7,264 nucleotides of DNA from Moraxellaceae bacterium UBA2031 (GTDB taxonomy: Bacteria > Pseudomonadota > Gammaproteobacteria > Pseudomonadales > Moraxellaceae): assembly GCA_002333145.1 (NCBI GenBank), contig DDBN01000019.1, positions 801 through 8,064 of the forward strand, given 5' to 3'. Of the stretch, positions 6,742 through 7,264 are shown in pieces. The notes below the pieces were generated by a model. The model was not told where the DNA came from, searched no databases, and was given only the letters and a program-made list of their open reading frames with translations. The first letter of the stretch is position 1, and each line of letters starts with the position of its first letter. The position numbers and the translations under genes were made by a program.

Positions 6742-7236
6742 ATGTCCCGCCTGCTTAAGCACTTACTACACACCCCTTTCGCCACCCGCCGTGCCTTTCC
6801 GGCCGCGGTGCAAGAATCCATACGCCAGGTTATTCATGACGGGGAGCAGCGCCATCAGGGTGAAATCCGCTTTGTGGTAGAGGGCGACTGGCCACTTTTA
6901 GAGGTTTGGTCCGGGCGCTCGGTTCGCGAACGTGCACTGGAGGTCTTCGGGCTAACCCGAGTGTGGGACACTGCCGGCAACACCGGCATCCTGATTTACG
7001 TTCTGCTGTGCGAACAAAAAGTAGAAATTCTGGTCGACCGCGGCTTTAGCAGCGTACTGGGGCCCCAGGTCTGGTACGACTATTGCGATGCCATGACAAG
7101 TGCCTTTCGGGCAGGTCGCTTTGAGCAAGGCAGCCTGGACTTGATCCGGCAGATTCACTCCTTGCTGGCGGTGCACTTCCCTTCCACAGGGGTCAATCCA
7201 AACGAACTCCCTGATGTTCCGGTTATTTTGCGCTAG
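6742..7236 (+). CDS. TPM domain-containing protein, soluble stand-alone form
   Basis: A 164-residue protein that is almost entirely a TPM domain (the fold of TLP18.3, Psb32 and MOLO-1). The recognisable core is RRAFP (16-20), GEIRFVVE (40-47), RERALEVF (62-69), RVWDTAGNTGILIYVLL (73-89), VEILVDRG (94-101), then AFRAGRFEQG (121-130) and a short C-terminal tail. There is no signal peptide or membrane segment, unlike the exported YgcG-like paralogues. Proteobacterial genomes often encode this short form beside a membrane-anchored TPM protein and LemA; neither partner is visible here, although the window ends 28 nt after the stop. Some plant and bacterial TPM proteins have been linked to phosphatase activity or to photosystem or membrane-complex maintenance, but this form has no established biochemical role. 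The N-terminal sequence MSRLLKHLLHTPF is typical of the short family and supports the chosen start. Confidence 0.87.
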   Translation: MSRLLKHLLHTPFATRRAFPAAVQESIRQVIHDGEQRHQGEIRFVVEGDWPLLEVWSGRSVRERALEVFGLTRVWDTAGNTGILIYVLLCEQKVEILVDRGFSSVLGPQVWYDYCDAMTSAFRAGRFEQGSLDLIRQIHSLLAVHFPSTGVNPNELPDVPVILR

Positions 7237-7264
7237 CGACCTAACGACTGGCTTGGTTACAGGC

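Overview
The window looks like ordinary chromosomal sequence from a Gram-negative proteobacterium. The evidence is a PhoX-type phosphatase, a PF04020 membrane protein, a VIT/CCC1 transporter, compact spacing, good Shine-Dalgarno sites and U-tract terminators. Gammaproteobacteria is my best guess, but that rests on general impression rather than a marker gene. I see no rRNA, tRNA, CRISPR array, transposase or phage module.

Layout. (1) 1-1557, plus strand: the 3' part of a PhoX-family (DUF839) phosphatase gene whose start lies outside the window. (2) 1576-1608: a symmetric terminator shared by two converging genes. (3) 1630-4961, minus strand: a probable two-gene metal or cation transport unit. 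A VIT/CCC1-type Fe/Mn transporter gene comes first, followed 65 nt later by a ten-helix P-type ATPase whose membrane ion-site residues differ from the calcium pump. (4) 5154-5577, minus strand: a small four-helix PF04020 membrane protein with its own terminator. (5) 5589-6568, minus strand: a three-His-box membrane fatty acid desaturase ending in a perfect terminator hairpin. That hairpin runs directly into the ribosome binding site of the PF04020 gene. (6) 6569-6741: a divergent intergenic region with a candidate sigma-70 promoter for the desaturase, overlapped by a 25-bp inverted repeat. (7) 6742-7236, plus strand: a stand-alone TPM-domain protein.

Functional reading. The contents are housekeeping and stress-type functions: phosphorus scavenging, metal handling and membrane lipid unsaturation. 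I do not see a clearly new multi-gene system. The best leads are the ATPase with its unassigned ion site next to a VIT transporter, the inverted repeat over the desaturase promoter, and the terminator fused to the translation start of the PF04020 gene.
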